Source: Nitrospirota bacterium (lineage in GTDB: Bacteria > Nitrospirota > Nitrospiria > SBBL01 > JAADHI01). From it: a stretch of 64,000 bases of DNA. The translations under genes were made by a program, and so were the position numbers. A model generated the notes under the pieces. It saw only the letters and a list, made by a program, of their open reading frames with translations, ran no database searches and was not told where the DNA came from. This document shows, in pieces, positions 25,112 to 34,323 of the stretch (within the stretch, counting starts at the first letter, position 1; every line of letters starts with the position of its first letter). The DNA lies in contig JAJDBV010000005.1 of assembly GCA_029261165.1 (NCBI GenBank), forward strand, positions 1-64,000, read 5' to 3'.

Positions 25112-26238
25112 TGCGATCTCTTTTTGCAACTGGAGGCATACTCCTTGTCCTGGTCGTGACGATCGAGACCGCCACAGCCATAGAACCTGCAGATGAGACT
25201 GTTTCAGTTGGTTTTAATTTCTACGACGGCGGAGGGATTATGGTTCAGGGACCGGCCGTGATTGTCCGGAAGGATGTTCTTGACAAACTGTCGATAGAGG
25301 CTGGAGGTCGGGTGGATCTTGTGAGTTCGGCATCGATCGACGTGGTTACACAGGCCAGCCGCTATACAGAGAACCGTAAGGAATATTCAATCGGAACGAG
25401 CAGCATCTTTGGGGACACGCTGATGACGACGGGTTATGCACGCAGTGATGAATCAGATTATATCTCTGACCTGCTCTCACTGAGTCTGGCCCATGACCTC
25501 ATGGACAAGAACCTGACCTTAACGATGAAGCTGGCCCGCTCCTGGGATCAGGTTGGAAGAAATGATGATCCCGCTTTTGGCTGGAAGGATTTCAACCGAA
25601 CGATTTACGCAGTTGGCGTTGCCCAATCCATGACAGCCCGATGGCTGGTGCAACTTAACTACGAGCTCACGGCCGACGAAGGCTTGATCAACAACCCATA
25701 TCGGAGTGTCCTGACCCTTTCTGGAGGGACGGCGCCGGAGAACTACCCAGAGGCCAGAACGGGACATGCCTTTGTCGTGAGGACCGCTTATGGATTTCTC
25801 CCCGATGATGCTGAAGGAGAAGGGGGGGGGAGGCGCTCGATCCAACTGGACTATAGATATTACCAGGATACCTTTGATATCCGATCTCACACCGGCAAGT
25901 TTTTATATCAGCACTATGTCTCTTCTGATTGGCTCCTGGGTTTCTCTTATCGGTACCATCGTCAGGGGGAGGCAAGCTTCTATGGAGACCGTCTCCCGAC
26001 CACACAGATTTTTAAGGCGAGGGATAAAGAGCTTTCACGCTTTTCCGATCAGTGGATCGGCGGGTCGATCAAGTTCAAACCAGAGCAATGGCGATGGCGA
26101 TCAATCGAAAATCCCTATTTTAAGCTGGGCTACAATTTCTTGATTTTTAATTACGATAATTTCACAGATCCCCGGACCGGGGGACTTTATTCGGTGAGGG
26201 CCAATGTACTACAAGCGAGTTTTGGTTTTAATTATTAG
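25096..26238 (+). CDS. DUF3570 outer membrane protein
   Basis: The 380-residue protein has a signal peptide (cleavage near 'TATA', about residue 28) and a DUF3570 body: 'VGFNFYDGGGIMVQGPAVIVRKDV', followed by many amphipathic beta-strands and a terminal 'VLQASFGFNY'. The family is predicted to form outer-membrane barrels. The ribosome binding site is provided by the GGGGGAGG run that encodes the glycine-rich tail of the preceding protein, so translation is coupled. The next gene, apbE, starts 35 bases before this one ends. Confidence 0.88.
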   Translation: MWLSVMRSLFATGGILLVLVVTIETATAIEPADETVSVGFNFYDGGGIMVQGPAVIVRKDVLDKLSIEAGGRVDLVSSASIDVVTQASRYTENRKEYSIGTSSIFGDTLMTTGYARSDESDYISDLLSLSLAHDLMDKNLTLTMKLARSWDQVGRNDDPAFGWKDFNRTIYAVGVAQSMTARWLVQLNYELTADEGLINNPYRSVLTLSGGTAPENYPEARTGHAFVVRTAYGFLPDDAEGEGGGRRSIQLDYRYYQDTFDIRSHTGKFLYQHYVSSDWLLGFSYRYHRQGEASFYGDRLPTTQIFKARDKELSRFSDQWIGGSIKFKPEQWRWRSIENPYFKLGYNFLIFNYDNFTDPRTGGLYSVRANVLQASFGFNY

Positions 26239-27238
26239 CCTGATGACCTTAGGGCTGATTGCGCATTTTCCAGAAGCGGCAGCTGAGACGAGAGAAGGAC
26301 ACCTGGTGACTGAAGAGCGGGCTCTGATGGGGACCCGGGTGTTGATCAAGGTCTTTGGCGATGATCGAAGTCGGATCGATCAGGCGATCCGTGCCGGGTT
26401 TGCCGAGGTGGTCCGATTAGAAAAACTCATGAGCAACTTTATCCCTGAGAGTGAGCTCTCCCGGATTAATCAAAACGCGGGCAGGGTCCCGGTCCCGGTC
26501 AGTCGGGAGCTTTTCAACTTGATCCGGAAGGCCATAGACTACTCCAAGTTGACCGATGGTGCTTTTGACCTCAGCTTTGCCTCGGTCGGAAAACTCTGGA
26601 ACTTTCGAGCGGGGGTCGTTCCTTCTACCGAGGCGGTTAGAGAACGGCTTCATCTCGTGGATCACAAGAAGATTCGTTTAGACGAGAGTACATCCAGCAT
26701 CTTCTTGACGCACAGCGGAATGGAAATCGGTCCAGGCGGAATCGGCAAGGGTTATGTTATGGATCGGACCATGGCCGTTCTGAAGAAACATGGCATCCAT
26801 AACGCCATGGTGATGGCCGGGGGAGACACTTTGATACGGGGTAAAAAGGGCAATGAGGCCTGGAAAGTCGGACTCCGAGACCCGAATAAGAAGAATGGCA
26901 TCCTGGCGGTCCTGCCCTTGAAAGACGAGGCCATCTCGACTTCCGGGGACTATGAACGTTTTTTCATGAAAGACGGGGTCCGCTACCACCATATTCTGGA
27001 TACAAAGACGGGTTTTCCGGCAAGGCTCTGCCGGAGCGTTACGATCCTGGCCCCGGATGCGACCACGAGTGACGCACTCTCCACCTCTGTTTTTGTCCTC
27101 GGTCCGGAGAAGGGGCTTGCGCTTATTAATCGCATAGACAGTGTTGATGCGATTATCGTCGGTCCTCAGGGCAAGATTCACCTCTCTTCCGGATTAACGG
27201 CCCTGGACCTTAAATCGATAAATAAAAATGAGGAATAG
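26204..27238 (+). CDS. apbE: FAD:protein FMN transferase
   Basis: The 344-residue protein has a signal peptide and the ApbE fold. Landmarks are 'MGTRVLIKVFG', 'FIPESELSRINQNAG', 'DLSFASVGKLW', 'GGIGKGYVMD', 'VMAGGDTLIRG', 'HHILDTKTGFP' and 'DATTSDALSTSVFVLG'; these contribute the FAD- and Mg-binding residues. ApbE transfers FMN from FAD to a Ser/Thr of a periplasmic acceptor. The usual acceptor signature (D...S/T-G-A-T) is not obvious in any neighbouring protein, and the DUF2271 gene that often accompanies this cluster is not seen. The protein is probably periplasmic and may modify a partner encoded elsewhere. Confidence 0.93.
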   Translation: MYYKRVLVLIISLMTLGLIAHFPEAAAETREGHLVTEERALMGTRVLIKVFGDDRSRIDQAIRAGFAEVVRLEKLMSNFIPESELSRINQNAGRVPVPVSRELFNLIRKAIDYSKLTDGAFDLSFASVGKLWNFRAGVVPSTEAVRERLHLVDHKKIRLDESTSSIFLTHSGMEIGPGGIGKGYVMDRTMAVLKKHGIHNAMVMAGGDTLIRGKKGNEAWKVGLRDPNKKNGILAVLPLKDEAISTSGDYERFFMKDGVRYHHILDTKTGFPARLCRSVTILAPDATTSDALSTSVFVLGPEKGLALINRIDSVDAIIVGPQGKIHLSSGLTALDLKSINKNEE

Positions 27239-27240
27239 TC

Positions 27241-27816
27241 ATGATCAATAAACTGATTGTTTGTTTTTTCACGCTTCTCCTTGTCGTTCCCACATGGGCC
27301 CAGGAAACCCCGAAAGGTCGTCCGATGACGGCTTCGGAAACGGCTTCCGAGACAGTTCCCACTGACAGTCTCGAGAGCCTCGATCCAAAAATTCAAAGCT
27401 TGAAGGAAGAGATTCTGGCGCTCAACAGTCTTCTTTTCCGGTTGCAAGAGGATCTCCTTTTTCCGGAGGACTCTTCGCTTGTCGTCTTTCTCAGTGTCGA
27501 AGGGGGAAATTATTTCAATCTTGATTCGGTCAAGCTTCACCTGAACGATACCATGGTCTCGAGTTACCTTTACACACAACGGGAGGTCAGCGCACTTCGC
27601 AAGGGGGGTGTTCAGCGCCTCTATACAGGAAACATCAAGTCGGGTGCCCACCAATTGGTCGCGGTTTTCACGGGGACGGGCCCTCAAGAGAAAGACTACA
27701 AGCGGGCGGAGACAATTTCCATCGAGAAGAAAAAGGGTGCGCGGTTTATTAAGATCATTATCCGGGATGACGCGGATAAGAAGCAGCCTGAGTTTAAATA
27801 TGAGACGTGGGAGTAA
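27241..27816 (+). CDS. Periplasmic coiled-coil protein of the ExbBD/TPR cluster
   Basis: The 191-residue protein has a signal peptide ending 'VVPTWAQ'. A heptad-rich helix (about 43-70, 'LDPKIQSLKEEILALNSLLF') is followed by a beta-rich domain ('VVFLSVEGGNYFNLDSVKLHL', 'GVQRLYTGNIKSGAHQLVAVF', then 'KDYKRAE'). I recall close relatives annotated, probably wrongly, as AraC-type regulators in clusters with TPR proteins, ExbB, ExbD and AgmX/TonB proteins. No DNA-binding domain is visible and the protein is secreted. Its stop overlaps the next gene by 17 bases. Confidence 0.7.
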   Translation: MINKLIVCFFTLLLVVPTWAQETPKGRPMTASETASETVPTDSLESLDPKIQSLKEEILALNSLLFRLQEDLLFPEDSSLVVFLSVEGGNYFNLDSVKLHLNDTMVSSYLYTQREVSALRKGGVQRLYTGNIKSGAHQLVAVFTGTGPQEKDYKRAETISIEKKKGARFIKIIIRDDADKKQPEFKYETWE

Positions 27817-29734
27817 ATTGAACCGAAAGCCTGATCAGAAGATCCTGTTTTCATGGATGAAGGGTGTCGCCTTTTCCTTCATGTTGGTTCTTGTTCCGAT
27901 CTGCTTGCATGCAGAGGGCGTGCTTTCAGAAGGAGATGCAGACCAGCAGAAATCATGGGAGGTCTTGAAAAGAGAGGCTTATTACCATTTCTTCCTCAAG
28001 GATTATCTGACCGCGGCAACCCGTTTGAAGTTGATCGAGGCCTCGGGTGAGGCGGTGAATGACTTCAGGATCGTTAATGAAGTGAAGGTTCTTTTGGGCA
28101 GTCTTTATCTGGCCTGGGGAATGGACCGATCTGCAATCCGTGTGTTCGGGGAATTGGACAAGCCGGGAGAGGAACGGAGTCAACTTCTCCTCAAGGTGGT
28201 CAAGGTGCAATACGAGCGTTCTCGTTATAAGGATGCCCTCGAGACATATAGATTATTTTTTCCAGAAGGGGGCGCAGCCCTGATTGAACAGCCCCGATAT
28301 TTGGATCAGGCGGAATACCTGGCCGGCTTGAACCATTATGCTGCAGGTTCAATTCGGGAAGGGGTCCAGAGGCTGAATAAAATTTCCCCGACCAGTCCGT
28401 ATTTCCCCTATGCCCAACTGACACTGGCGAAATCCTATGTTCAGTTAAACGACTCTGCTCAATCGCTTCGCCTGCTCCGGACCTTGAGCGAAGTTGACAC
28501 AGGCAGGAGTTCAGCACTGGTGACATTGACTGAGAAGAGTCGGCTTACATGGGGACAGCTTCTCATCGAAGAGAGAAATTTTGGAGAGGCACGGCGTGTC
28601 CTGGCATTTATCCCCCAAGAGAGTCCCTTTTTCCCGGATTCCCTTTTCGGCATGGGCTGGACTCAGTTCAAGGAGGAAAAGCACCTGGAAGCGATACTCA
28701 CCTTCCAGGATCTCATTAAGATCGCCCCGGATCATGACTATGCCCTAGAGGCCCTCACTGTCCTGGGTCATGGCTATAAAAAGTTGGGTGCTTTTCAAAC
28801 AGCCATCGACCATTACACTGAGGCCATTGAAATTTACGGTGAAAAGGTGTCAGAGATTCGTACATTTCAAAGGACGTTTGAGGACCCTGAGGCCTTCTCC
28901 CGTTTGTTAAGAGAATACGAGGATCAGAAAGGACCTCTGGTCGAATTTCTGAAGGACGATCGGATTCGATTCTGGGTAGGGCAATATGGTGACCTTATAA
29001 AGATGGAGTCTTATCTTCAAAAGAAATTACGCGACATGGGGGTTTTTGAAGTGCTGGTGGACCACCGGGAAGAGGTTTTCCGGAAATATCTTCCGAAGGT
29101 CCGCCGATTCTTCAAGGAGACCCCCCTGAAGGGCTTGCGGAAAAAAGGAGAGGGCCTACGGAGAGATGTGAACCAGGCGGTCCAAAAGGAGGGCATCCTC
29201 TCTCTCGCCTCCGCCAACGAGGTTGAGACCTATGCCCTGTTATCCGAGGCGGTGTCACAGAGCCTTAGCCTGGGAGCGCAGATCGAGACTTTTGAAGGGG
29301 GGTCGGCCCCTGTTCTCGCGCAAAGAAAAGAATGGCATCGCGTTGATCGCTGGCTGAAGATCGCCCTGGGGGAGATGGTCTGGAAGATTACGACTGAGGT
29401 CCCGGGCAGGGCGGATGATCTTCGAAGGGATGTTCGGGTCGTCATGGCAGATCTTGAATTCATGGGGGAAAAACATGCCGGCCTGATCTCCTCTGTCCCC
29501 GCCTTGTCAGGGGAGATCGACGATTTCCGGCGTCGCATCAAGGCGGTCCGGGCCGAGCTGTTGGCACTGCGCGGCAAGGCCATCGCCTTGAGAGAGGCAC
29601 TTCTTCCTCCACTTCAAGAGATCTTTCTTGGGGCATCGGAAAAGTGGATCAATCGGATTATGCGCCTGGTTGCTGTCGCGGAGTTGAGTCAGATACAGAT
29701 TCTCGATGGTCAAGACAGGAAGAGCGAACGATGA
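27800..29734 (+). CDS. Periplasmic TPR-repeat protein of the ExbBD cluster
   Basis: About 644 residues. A basic N-terminus and hydrophobic segment ending 'ICLHAEG' form a signal peptide. Degenerate TPR repeats fill about 50-290 ('AYYHFFLKDYLTAATRLKLIE', 'YLAGLNHYAAGSIREGVQRL', then 'YALEALTVLGHGYKKLGAFQ'). The C-terminal half is charged and helical, likely coiled coil. I chose ATG 27800 because longer readings run in another frame through the previous gene; ATG 27857 would also give a signal peptide. The last four bases overlap the next ATG. Confidence 0.75.
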   Translation: MRRGSKLNRKPDQKILFSWMKGVAFSFMLVLVPICLHAEGVLSEGDADQQKSWEVLKREAYYHFFLKDYLTAATRLKLIEASGEAVNDFRIVNEVKVLLGSLYLAWGMDRSAIRVFGELDKPGEERSQLLLKVVKVQYERSRYKDALETYRLFFPEGGAALIEQPRYLDQAEYLAGLNHYAAGSIREGVQRLNKISPTSPYFPYAQLTLAKSYVQLNDSAQSLRLLRTLSEVDTGRSSALVTLTEKSRLTWGQLLIEERNFGEARRVLAFIPQESPFFPDSLFGMGWTQFKEEKHLEAILTFQDLIKIAPDHDYALEALTVLGHGYKKLGAFQTAIDHYTEAIEIYGEKVSEIRTFQRTFEDPEAFSRLLREYEDQKGPLVEFLKDDRIRFWVGQYGDLIKMESYLQKKLRDMGVFEVLVDHREEVFRKYLPKVRRFFKETPLKGLRKKGEGLRRDVNQAVQKEGILSLASANEVETYALLSEAVSQSLSLGAQIETFEGGSAPVLAQRKEWHRVDRWLKIALGEMVWKITTEVPGRADDLRRDVRVVMADLEFMGEKHAGLISSVPALSGEIDDFRRRIKAVRAELLALRGKAIALREALLPPLQEIFLGASEKWINRIMRLVAVAELSQIQILDGQDRKSER

Positions 29735-32556
29735 AAAGATTAGGCCTTCAAGGTGTCCACAGTATCCTCTTGGTCCTTCTACTCCAGGTGGGGTGCGTCG
29801 GACCGAAACCCTATCAGGTGACCGATGCGCGCATCCAGGGATTGGCTCGGGAGGTGTCTTTGCTCCGGTCTGAGCCCGTGGTCTCAAAAAAAGGCGAAGT
29901 GCTCAAAAAATACAAGGCCTTCTTATCAGAATACGGCCAGATGCCGTCCAGGCTGCGTGCACCTGCCCTGAAACGGCTCGGAGACCTTTACATGGCATCG
30001 GCCAATGAGAAGTTTATTCGGGAGATGGAGGCCTATGAGGCACAACCTGAAGGCCCTCTTCCCCTGGTGGACTACCAAAGGGCGATCGAGACCTATAGCG
30101 TATTGCTTCGTTCCCATGATGAATATCCCGATAACGACAAAGCCCTCTATGCGCTTGCCAGGGCTTATGCGGAGAGTGGAGAAAGGGATTTGGCCCTTCC
30201 CCTGCTTGAACGGCTTATCAACCAATATCCGGCGAGCCCTCACAGATTGGAAACCTACTTCCGCTTGGGAGAGTATTACTTTGACCGGCATCGATACGAA
30301 AAAGCCGCAGAGGCCTACGCACAGACACTCTCCTGGAAAGACCCTTTTTTCCATGATAAGGCCCGGTACAAGCTGGGTTGGACCTTCTTTAAGATGAAGA
30401 CCTATCCTGAAGCGATTGAACAGTTTCTTGCCCTGATTGAGAAGATGACGGCAACGCAGACCACTTTTTCTCCCGAAAACGGCACCCTGGTCTGGGAGGC
30501 CTTGACCTATGTGACCAGCTCATTTCGAATCCTTGGGGGACCTTCAAAAGTGGCGGCCCATTTTAAGAAAAACGGTTCGCGAAGGTATGAAAAAGATCTC
30601 TACCTGATGATGGGAAACCAGTACATGGCCGAAAAGCAGATCCAATCGGGAATCGAAACCTATGAAACCTTCATTCGGCAACATCCTCATGACGCGATCG
30701 CACCAATTTTTTCTTCCTATGTCATCGAAGCCCATTTAAAGAGGGGGGAGGAGGAAAAAGCCCATCTTGCCCGGGTCCAACTGGTCAGGGATTACGCCTC
30801 TGGAGGGAGCTGGCACCGTGCCAATGACGTTGCGGCACGCCAGAGGGCGCGCCCTCTGGTGAAGTCGGAACTGCATGGCCTGGCCCTCTCGGCGCATGCC
30901 AGAGCCGAGAAAAAGAAGCAGAAGAAGCATTACCAGGAGGCTTCCACATGGTATCGGCAGTTTTTGCAGGCATTCCCAAAAGAGAAGGAATCTCCAGAGG
31001 TCCAATTTTTATTAGGGGAAAGCCTGATGGCCCTGAAGCTATATGCCGATGCCGGGGCCGCCTTCATGACCTCTGCCTATGGTTATGCGGACAGAGGTCC
31101 GGAAAGAAAGGCGGCCTATGCCGCAGTGGTGGCTTATCAGAAAGTGAAGACGCTGAAGGGTGAGGCGCAGTTTGTCATCTTGTCGAAGCGATTTGCTGAT
31201 AATTTTCCGACCGATCTTCAGACACCTCGGGTCTTGTTCAAGGCCTCTGAACTTCTCTTTGATCGGGAAAGATATCCCGGCGCAGCCGCAATCTTGGAGG
31301 AACTCCTGAGAGATTACCCAAAAGACAAGACGGCTTCAGCTTCTCGTAAACTGGTGGCCCATAGTTATATGAAAGGCAAGATGTTTGCGAAGGCGAGAAA
31401 GGCTTACGGCCTTGCCGTCTCCTTTCTCCCCGCGACCGCTAAGAAGGAACGAAAAGAACTCTCCGACCTCCTGGTTGCGGCCATCTACAAAGAAGGAGAA
31501 CGCCAGCGTGAAAATGGCCGTCCTGATCTGGCCGTCGTCCTTTTTCAGGATGTGTCCCGGGAGGGCCCGAAGAACGAACTGGCACCCGTGGCCCTCTTTG
31601 AGGCCGGATTGCTCTTCGAACTCTTGAAGCAGCCGGAAAAGGCGATTGAGACCTATCGCAAGCTGGTCCGGACCTATAAGCGCTCCCCGCTGGTGGGCAA
31701 GGCGAATCTACAGGCCGGTCTTGCGTACGAATCTTTGGGCAAGGAACTCAAGGCGGCCGCGGCCTTTTCCGTGGCCGCCAGGCTGATCAAAGATAAAGAA
31801 GAGGTCCAGAACCTCCTTTGGACCGCTGCGCAACATTATGAAAAAGGAAGGAAATGGAACAAGAGCTATGCCACTTTCTCGCGCTTTATCAAACGGTTTC
31901 CAAAACATCGCGATGCCCCGGAAGCCCTTTTTAGAATGGCGCAGGCCCGGCAGAATACGGGAAAGCTCAAAGAGGCGAGAAAGCTATATAAGAGAATAAT
32001 AAAGCAGGCACCCGGGACCCTGTTTGCCGCGCGGGCCCTCTTCCAGGAGGGGGAAGCGTCCTACAGGCGCTTCAAGGCCATCAAATTGAAAATTCCTTTG
32101 TCGAAGAGCCTTAAGAAGAAGACCCGAGCTTTTAAGGTGGTGATCAACCTCTATACGAAGGCAGTCGAGACGGGTGAACTTGAAGTCGTCACCGTCTCTG
32201 CCTATCGCCTGGGAGAGGTCTTCGAGCATTTCGCCGCTTCGTTGTTGAATGCCGAGCGCCCAAAAAATCTCAACGAAGAGCAGTTGGAGGAGTACATGTT
32301 TCAGTTGGAAGAGAAGGCCTATCCGTTTGAGGAAAAAGCCATCTCTGCCTATAAAAGCAATGTCCAACGTACGCAGCAGACCGCAGGTTTCTACAACGAA
32401 TGGGTCAAGAAGAGCTACGATCGTCTTGCCGAGCTTCGTCCGGCCTTTTATCGAAGGGAAGAGCGTGCTGAACAGATCGTTTCCAATATCGATCCCAGGG
32501 TCTTCTCCAACAGAGCGGGGAAAGAGACGCTTGCGCGGGTAATGAAGGGTGACTGA
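29731..32556 (+). CDS. Large TPR lipoprotein of the ExbBD cluster
   Basis: About 941 residues. The signal ends in lipobox 'LQVGC', so it is a lipoprotein. At least a dozen TPR or TPR-like helical hairpins run through most of the chain ('YALARAYAESGERDLALPLL', 'YKLGWTFFKMKTYPEAIEQFL', 'QFLLGESLMALKLYADAG', 'LFRMAQARQNTGKLKEARKLY'). Such solenoids are protein-protein scaffolds. Its position between a soluble TPR protein and the motor genes suggests that it links the outer membrane to the ExbBD/AgmX unit. It is linked by ATGA overlap to the gene before and a one-base stop/start overlap (TGATG) to the gene after. Confidence 0.8.
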   Translation: MKRLGLQGVHSILLVLLLQVGCVGPKPYQVTDARIQGLAREVSLLRSEPVVSKKGEVLKKYKAFLSEYGQMPSRLRAPALKRLGDLYMASANEKFIREMEAYEAQPEGPLPLVDYQRAIETYSVLLRSHDEYPDNDKALYALARAYAESGERDLALPLLERLINQYPASPHRLETYFRLGEYYFDRHRYEKAAEAYAQTLSWKDPFFHDKARYKLGWTFFKMKTYPEAIEQFLALIEKMTATQTTFSPENGTLVWEALTYVTSSFRILGGPSKVAAHFKKNGSRRYEKDLYLMMGNQYMAEKQIQSGIETYETFIRQHPHDAIAPIFSSYVIEAHLKRGEEEKAHLARVQLVRDYASGGSWHRANDVAARQRARPLVKSELHGLALSAHARAEKKKQKKHYQEASTWYRQFLQAFPKEKESPEVQFLLGESLMALKLYADAGAAFMTSAYGYADRGPERKAAYAAVVAYQKVKTLKGEAQFVILSKRFADNFPTDLQTPRVLFKASELLFDRERYPGAAAILEELLRDYPKDKTASASRKLVAHSYMKGKMFAKARKAYGLAVSFLPATAKKERKELSDLLVAAIYKEGERQRENGRPDLAVVLFQDVSREGPKNELAPVALFEAGLLFELLKQPEKAIETYRKLVRTYKRSPLVGKANLQAGLAYESLGKELKAAAAFSVAARLIKDKEEVQNLLWTAAQHYEKGRKWNKSYATFSRFIKRFPKHRDAPEALFRMAQARQNTGKLKEARKLYKRIIKQAPGTLFAARALFQEGEASYRRFKAIKLKIPLSKSLKKKTRAFKVVINLYTKAVETGELEVVTVSAYRLGEVFEHFAASLLNAERPKNLNEEQLEEYMFQLEEKAYPFEEKAISAYKSNVQRTQQTAGFYNEWVKKSYDRLAELRPAFYRREERAEQIVSNIDPRVFSNRAGKETLARVMKGD

Positions 32557-33230
32557 TGCAAATTTTTAGGCTGAAAGTCTGGGTGCCGATAGTTTTTTTT
32601 TTACTCCTTGGCTCAGGTTGTATCAAGGCGATCTCTCCACCGGTGGACCCTGTGATGTCTGTTCTTAAGGACCACGGGGCGATCACACCGGAACAGGAAG
32701 TGTTGGAGGAGAGCGAGGAGTCCGCACCAGATGCTGAGTTGGACGCAGTGTTGCTTCAATTCCAAAAAGGGATTCAGCTTCTTGAGGGCGGCAAGGCAAA
32801 GGAAGCCCGTTTGTTATTTGAAGCGCTTCGGGATCGTTATCCCGAAGTCAGTGTGATTCATAACAATCTGGGCGTCACTTACAAACGCTTAAACCTTCTG
32901 GATGAGGCAGCCGAGTCCTACCAAAAGGCAATTGATCTTCAAGGGGGAGGCTATACAGAAGCCCATTACAATCTTGCCATCGTCTTTCGAGAGCAGGGTG
33001 CCTTTCGGAAGGCCGAATCGGTTTACAAGGTGGTGATCGCCCTAAATCCCGAATTCCAGGATGCCCACTACAATTTGGCAGTTCTCTATGACCTTTATCT
33101 GGATGAGGCGGAAGAGGCGCTTCAGCATTATAGAAAATATATGGAACTTATTGATGGAAATCATCAGGAAATTGAACTATGGGTCGCGGCGCTTCAGAAA
33201 CGTATCAATGTATCGGGAGGTAAAAAATGA
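32556..33230 (+). CDS. TPR lipoprotein
   Basis: The 224-residue protein has a lipoprotein signal ('LLLGSGC'), a low-complexity acidic linker (about 45-65) and three to four canonical TPR motifs. Examples are 'VIHNNLGVTYKRLNLLDEAAE', 'EAHYNLAIVFREQGAFRKAE' and 'DAHYNLAVLYDLYLDEAEE'. Its ATG uses the last A of the preceding TGA (TGATG). It overlaps the next gene by four bases. It is probably an adaptor within the same envelope complex. Confidence 0.85.
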   Translation: MQIFRLKVWVPIVFFLLLGSGCIKAISPPVDPVMSVLKDHGAITPEQEVLEESEESAPDAELDAVLLQFQKGIQLLEGGKAKEARLLFEALRDRYPEVSVIHNNLGVTYKRLNLLDEAAESYQKAIDLQGGGYTEAHYNLAIVFREQGAFRKAESVYKVVIALNPEFQDAHYNLAVLYDLYLDEAEEALQHYRKYMELIDGNHQEIELWVAALQKRINVSGGKK

Positions 33231-33565
33231 AGATGCTTACCCTGGGGACAATCGCTTCTATCTTATTTATATTCCTAACCGGGATTCATGGGTTTGCTGA
33301 GGAGGGAGAAAGGTCTAAAGGAGAAAACTTGGGCCAGGAGCGTGGCTTGGAGCGTCTGATGATGGGGGGCACGGAGATCCAGGGGACGGTAGAAAAACCG
33401 CATGTTGTTTATGTGGTCCCATGGAAAGAAGACACATCCCTGTCTCAACAGGAAATTTCATATGAACGAAGCTTTAGAGAGGAGATCCTAGAGCCGGTCG
33501 ATCGCGACCGTTTCCAACGTCAATGGGGGAATGGTCCCCGAACTTTGAAAGGAGGCCGTCGATGA
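33227..33565 (+). CDS. Small secreted protein of the ExbBD cluster
   Basis: The 112-residue protein has a signal peptide (cleavage after 'IHGFA', about residue 24). The mature part is polar. A 'GTEIQGTVEKPHVVYVVPWKE' segment and 'FREEILEPVDRDRFQRQW' near the end look like the conserved blocks of small proteins that precede ExbB in similar clusters. It overlaps both neighbours by four bases (ATGA), so it is translated in fixed proportion with them. Function is unknown; a periplasmic or outer-membrane partner of the motor is plausible. Confidence 0.65.
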   Translation: MKMLTLGTIASILFIFLTGIHGFAEEGERSKGENLGQERGLERLMMGGTEIQGTVEKPHVVYVVPWKEDTSLSQQEISYERSFREEILEPVDRDRFQRQWGNGPRTLKGGRR

Positions 33566-34323
33566 ATACGGTGGTGATTTTAATACAGTTTTATCGGGAT
33601 GGTGGTGTTTTTATGTATCCTCTCGTCGGAATTTTGGCCATTTCTACCGCAATTGTTCTGGAGCGTTTTATCATTCTTATGCGGTCCGGAGTCAATGAAC
33701 AGAAGCTATGGAATAAGATTTCTCCAGATCTCCGCTCATCGCGCCTGGATGAGGCGGCCCGCTCATGTTCCGCTTCCAGCAAGCCGCTGAGTCATGTCAT
33801 CGCCGCAGGTATCGGGGGAATGAAGCATTCACTTTCCCGGGAAGGCATTCAGGGAACGATGGATGAGGCTGCCATGGAGGTGATGCCGAGATTGGAGGCC
33901 CGTCTCCATTATCTTCCCAATCTGGCCAATGTCGCAACGCTTCTCGGCCTCTTGGGGACCATTATCGGACTCATTCAGGCCTTTACCGCGGTTGCCGTGG
34001 CCGACCCTTCCCAGAAGGCCACACTACTTGCAAAGGGGATTTCCATGGCCATGAACACCACCGCCTTTGGCCTGGTTGTCGCCATTCCGATCATGCTGAT
34101 ATACAGCTTTCTTCAGGTGAAGACCAACCGGATTCTAGAAAGTCTGGATATTTACGCCTTAAAGCTTTTGAACCTCTCTTCCCAGTTGGGCACCAAAAAG
34201 GGTGTCCTCTCTGCGAATGGGGGAAGGCAGCGCCCGACGGCCCAGGGGTCAACCGGAGGGAAAAAAGCCGCCTGGAGCGCCGGTGATGCGCAGTTGGCCA
34301 AGGGGGGGAGTCATGCGAAGTAG
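33562..34323 (+). CDS. MotA/TolQ/ExbB proton-channel protein
   Basis: About 253 residues with an N-terminal helix (about 17-37, 'VFMYPLVGILAISTAIVLER'), a cytoplasmic helical region and two further helices (about 130-150 and 165-190). They carry the family signature 'NLANVATLLGLLGTIIGLIQAF' and 'GISMAMNTTAFGLVVAIP'. ExbB/TolQ pentamers with an ExbD dimer use proton flow to drive work in the periplasm. The C-terminal 45 residues are basic, glycine-rich and unlike standard ExbB. The ATG lies in a four-base overlap with the small protein before it. Confidence 0.92.
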   Translation: MNTVVILIQFYRDGGVFMYPLVGILAISTAIVLERFIILMRSGVNEQKLWNKISPDLRSSRLDEAARSCSASSKPLSHVIAAGIGGMKHSLSREGIQGTMDEAAMEVMPRLEARLHYLPNLANVATLLGLLGTIIGLIQAFTAVAVADPSQKATLLAKGISMAMNTTAFGLVVAIPIMLIYSFLQVKTNRILESLDIYALKLLNLSSQLGTKKGVLSANGGRQRPTAQGSTGGKKAAWSAGDAQLAKGGSHAK

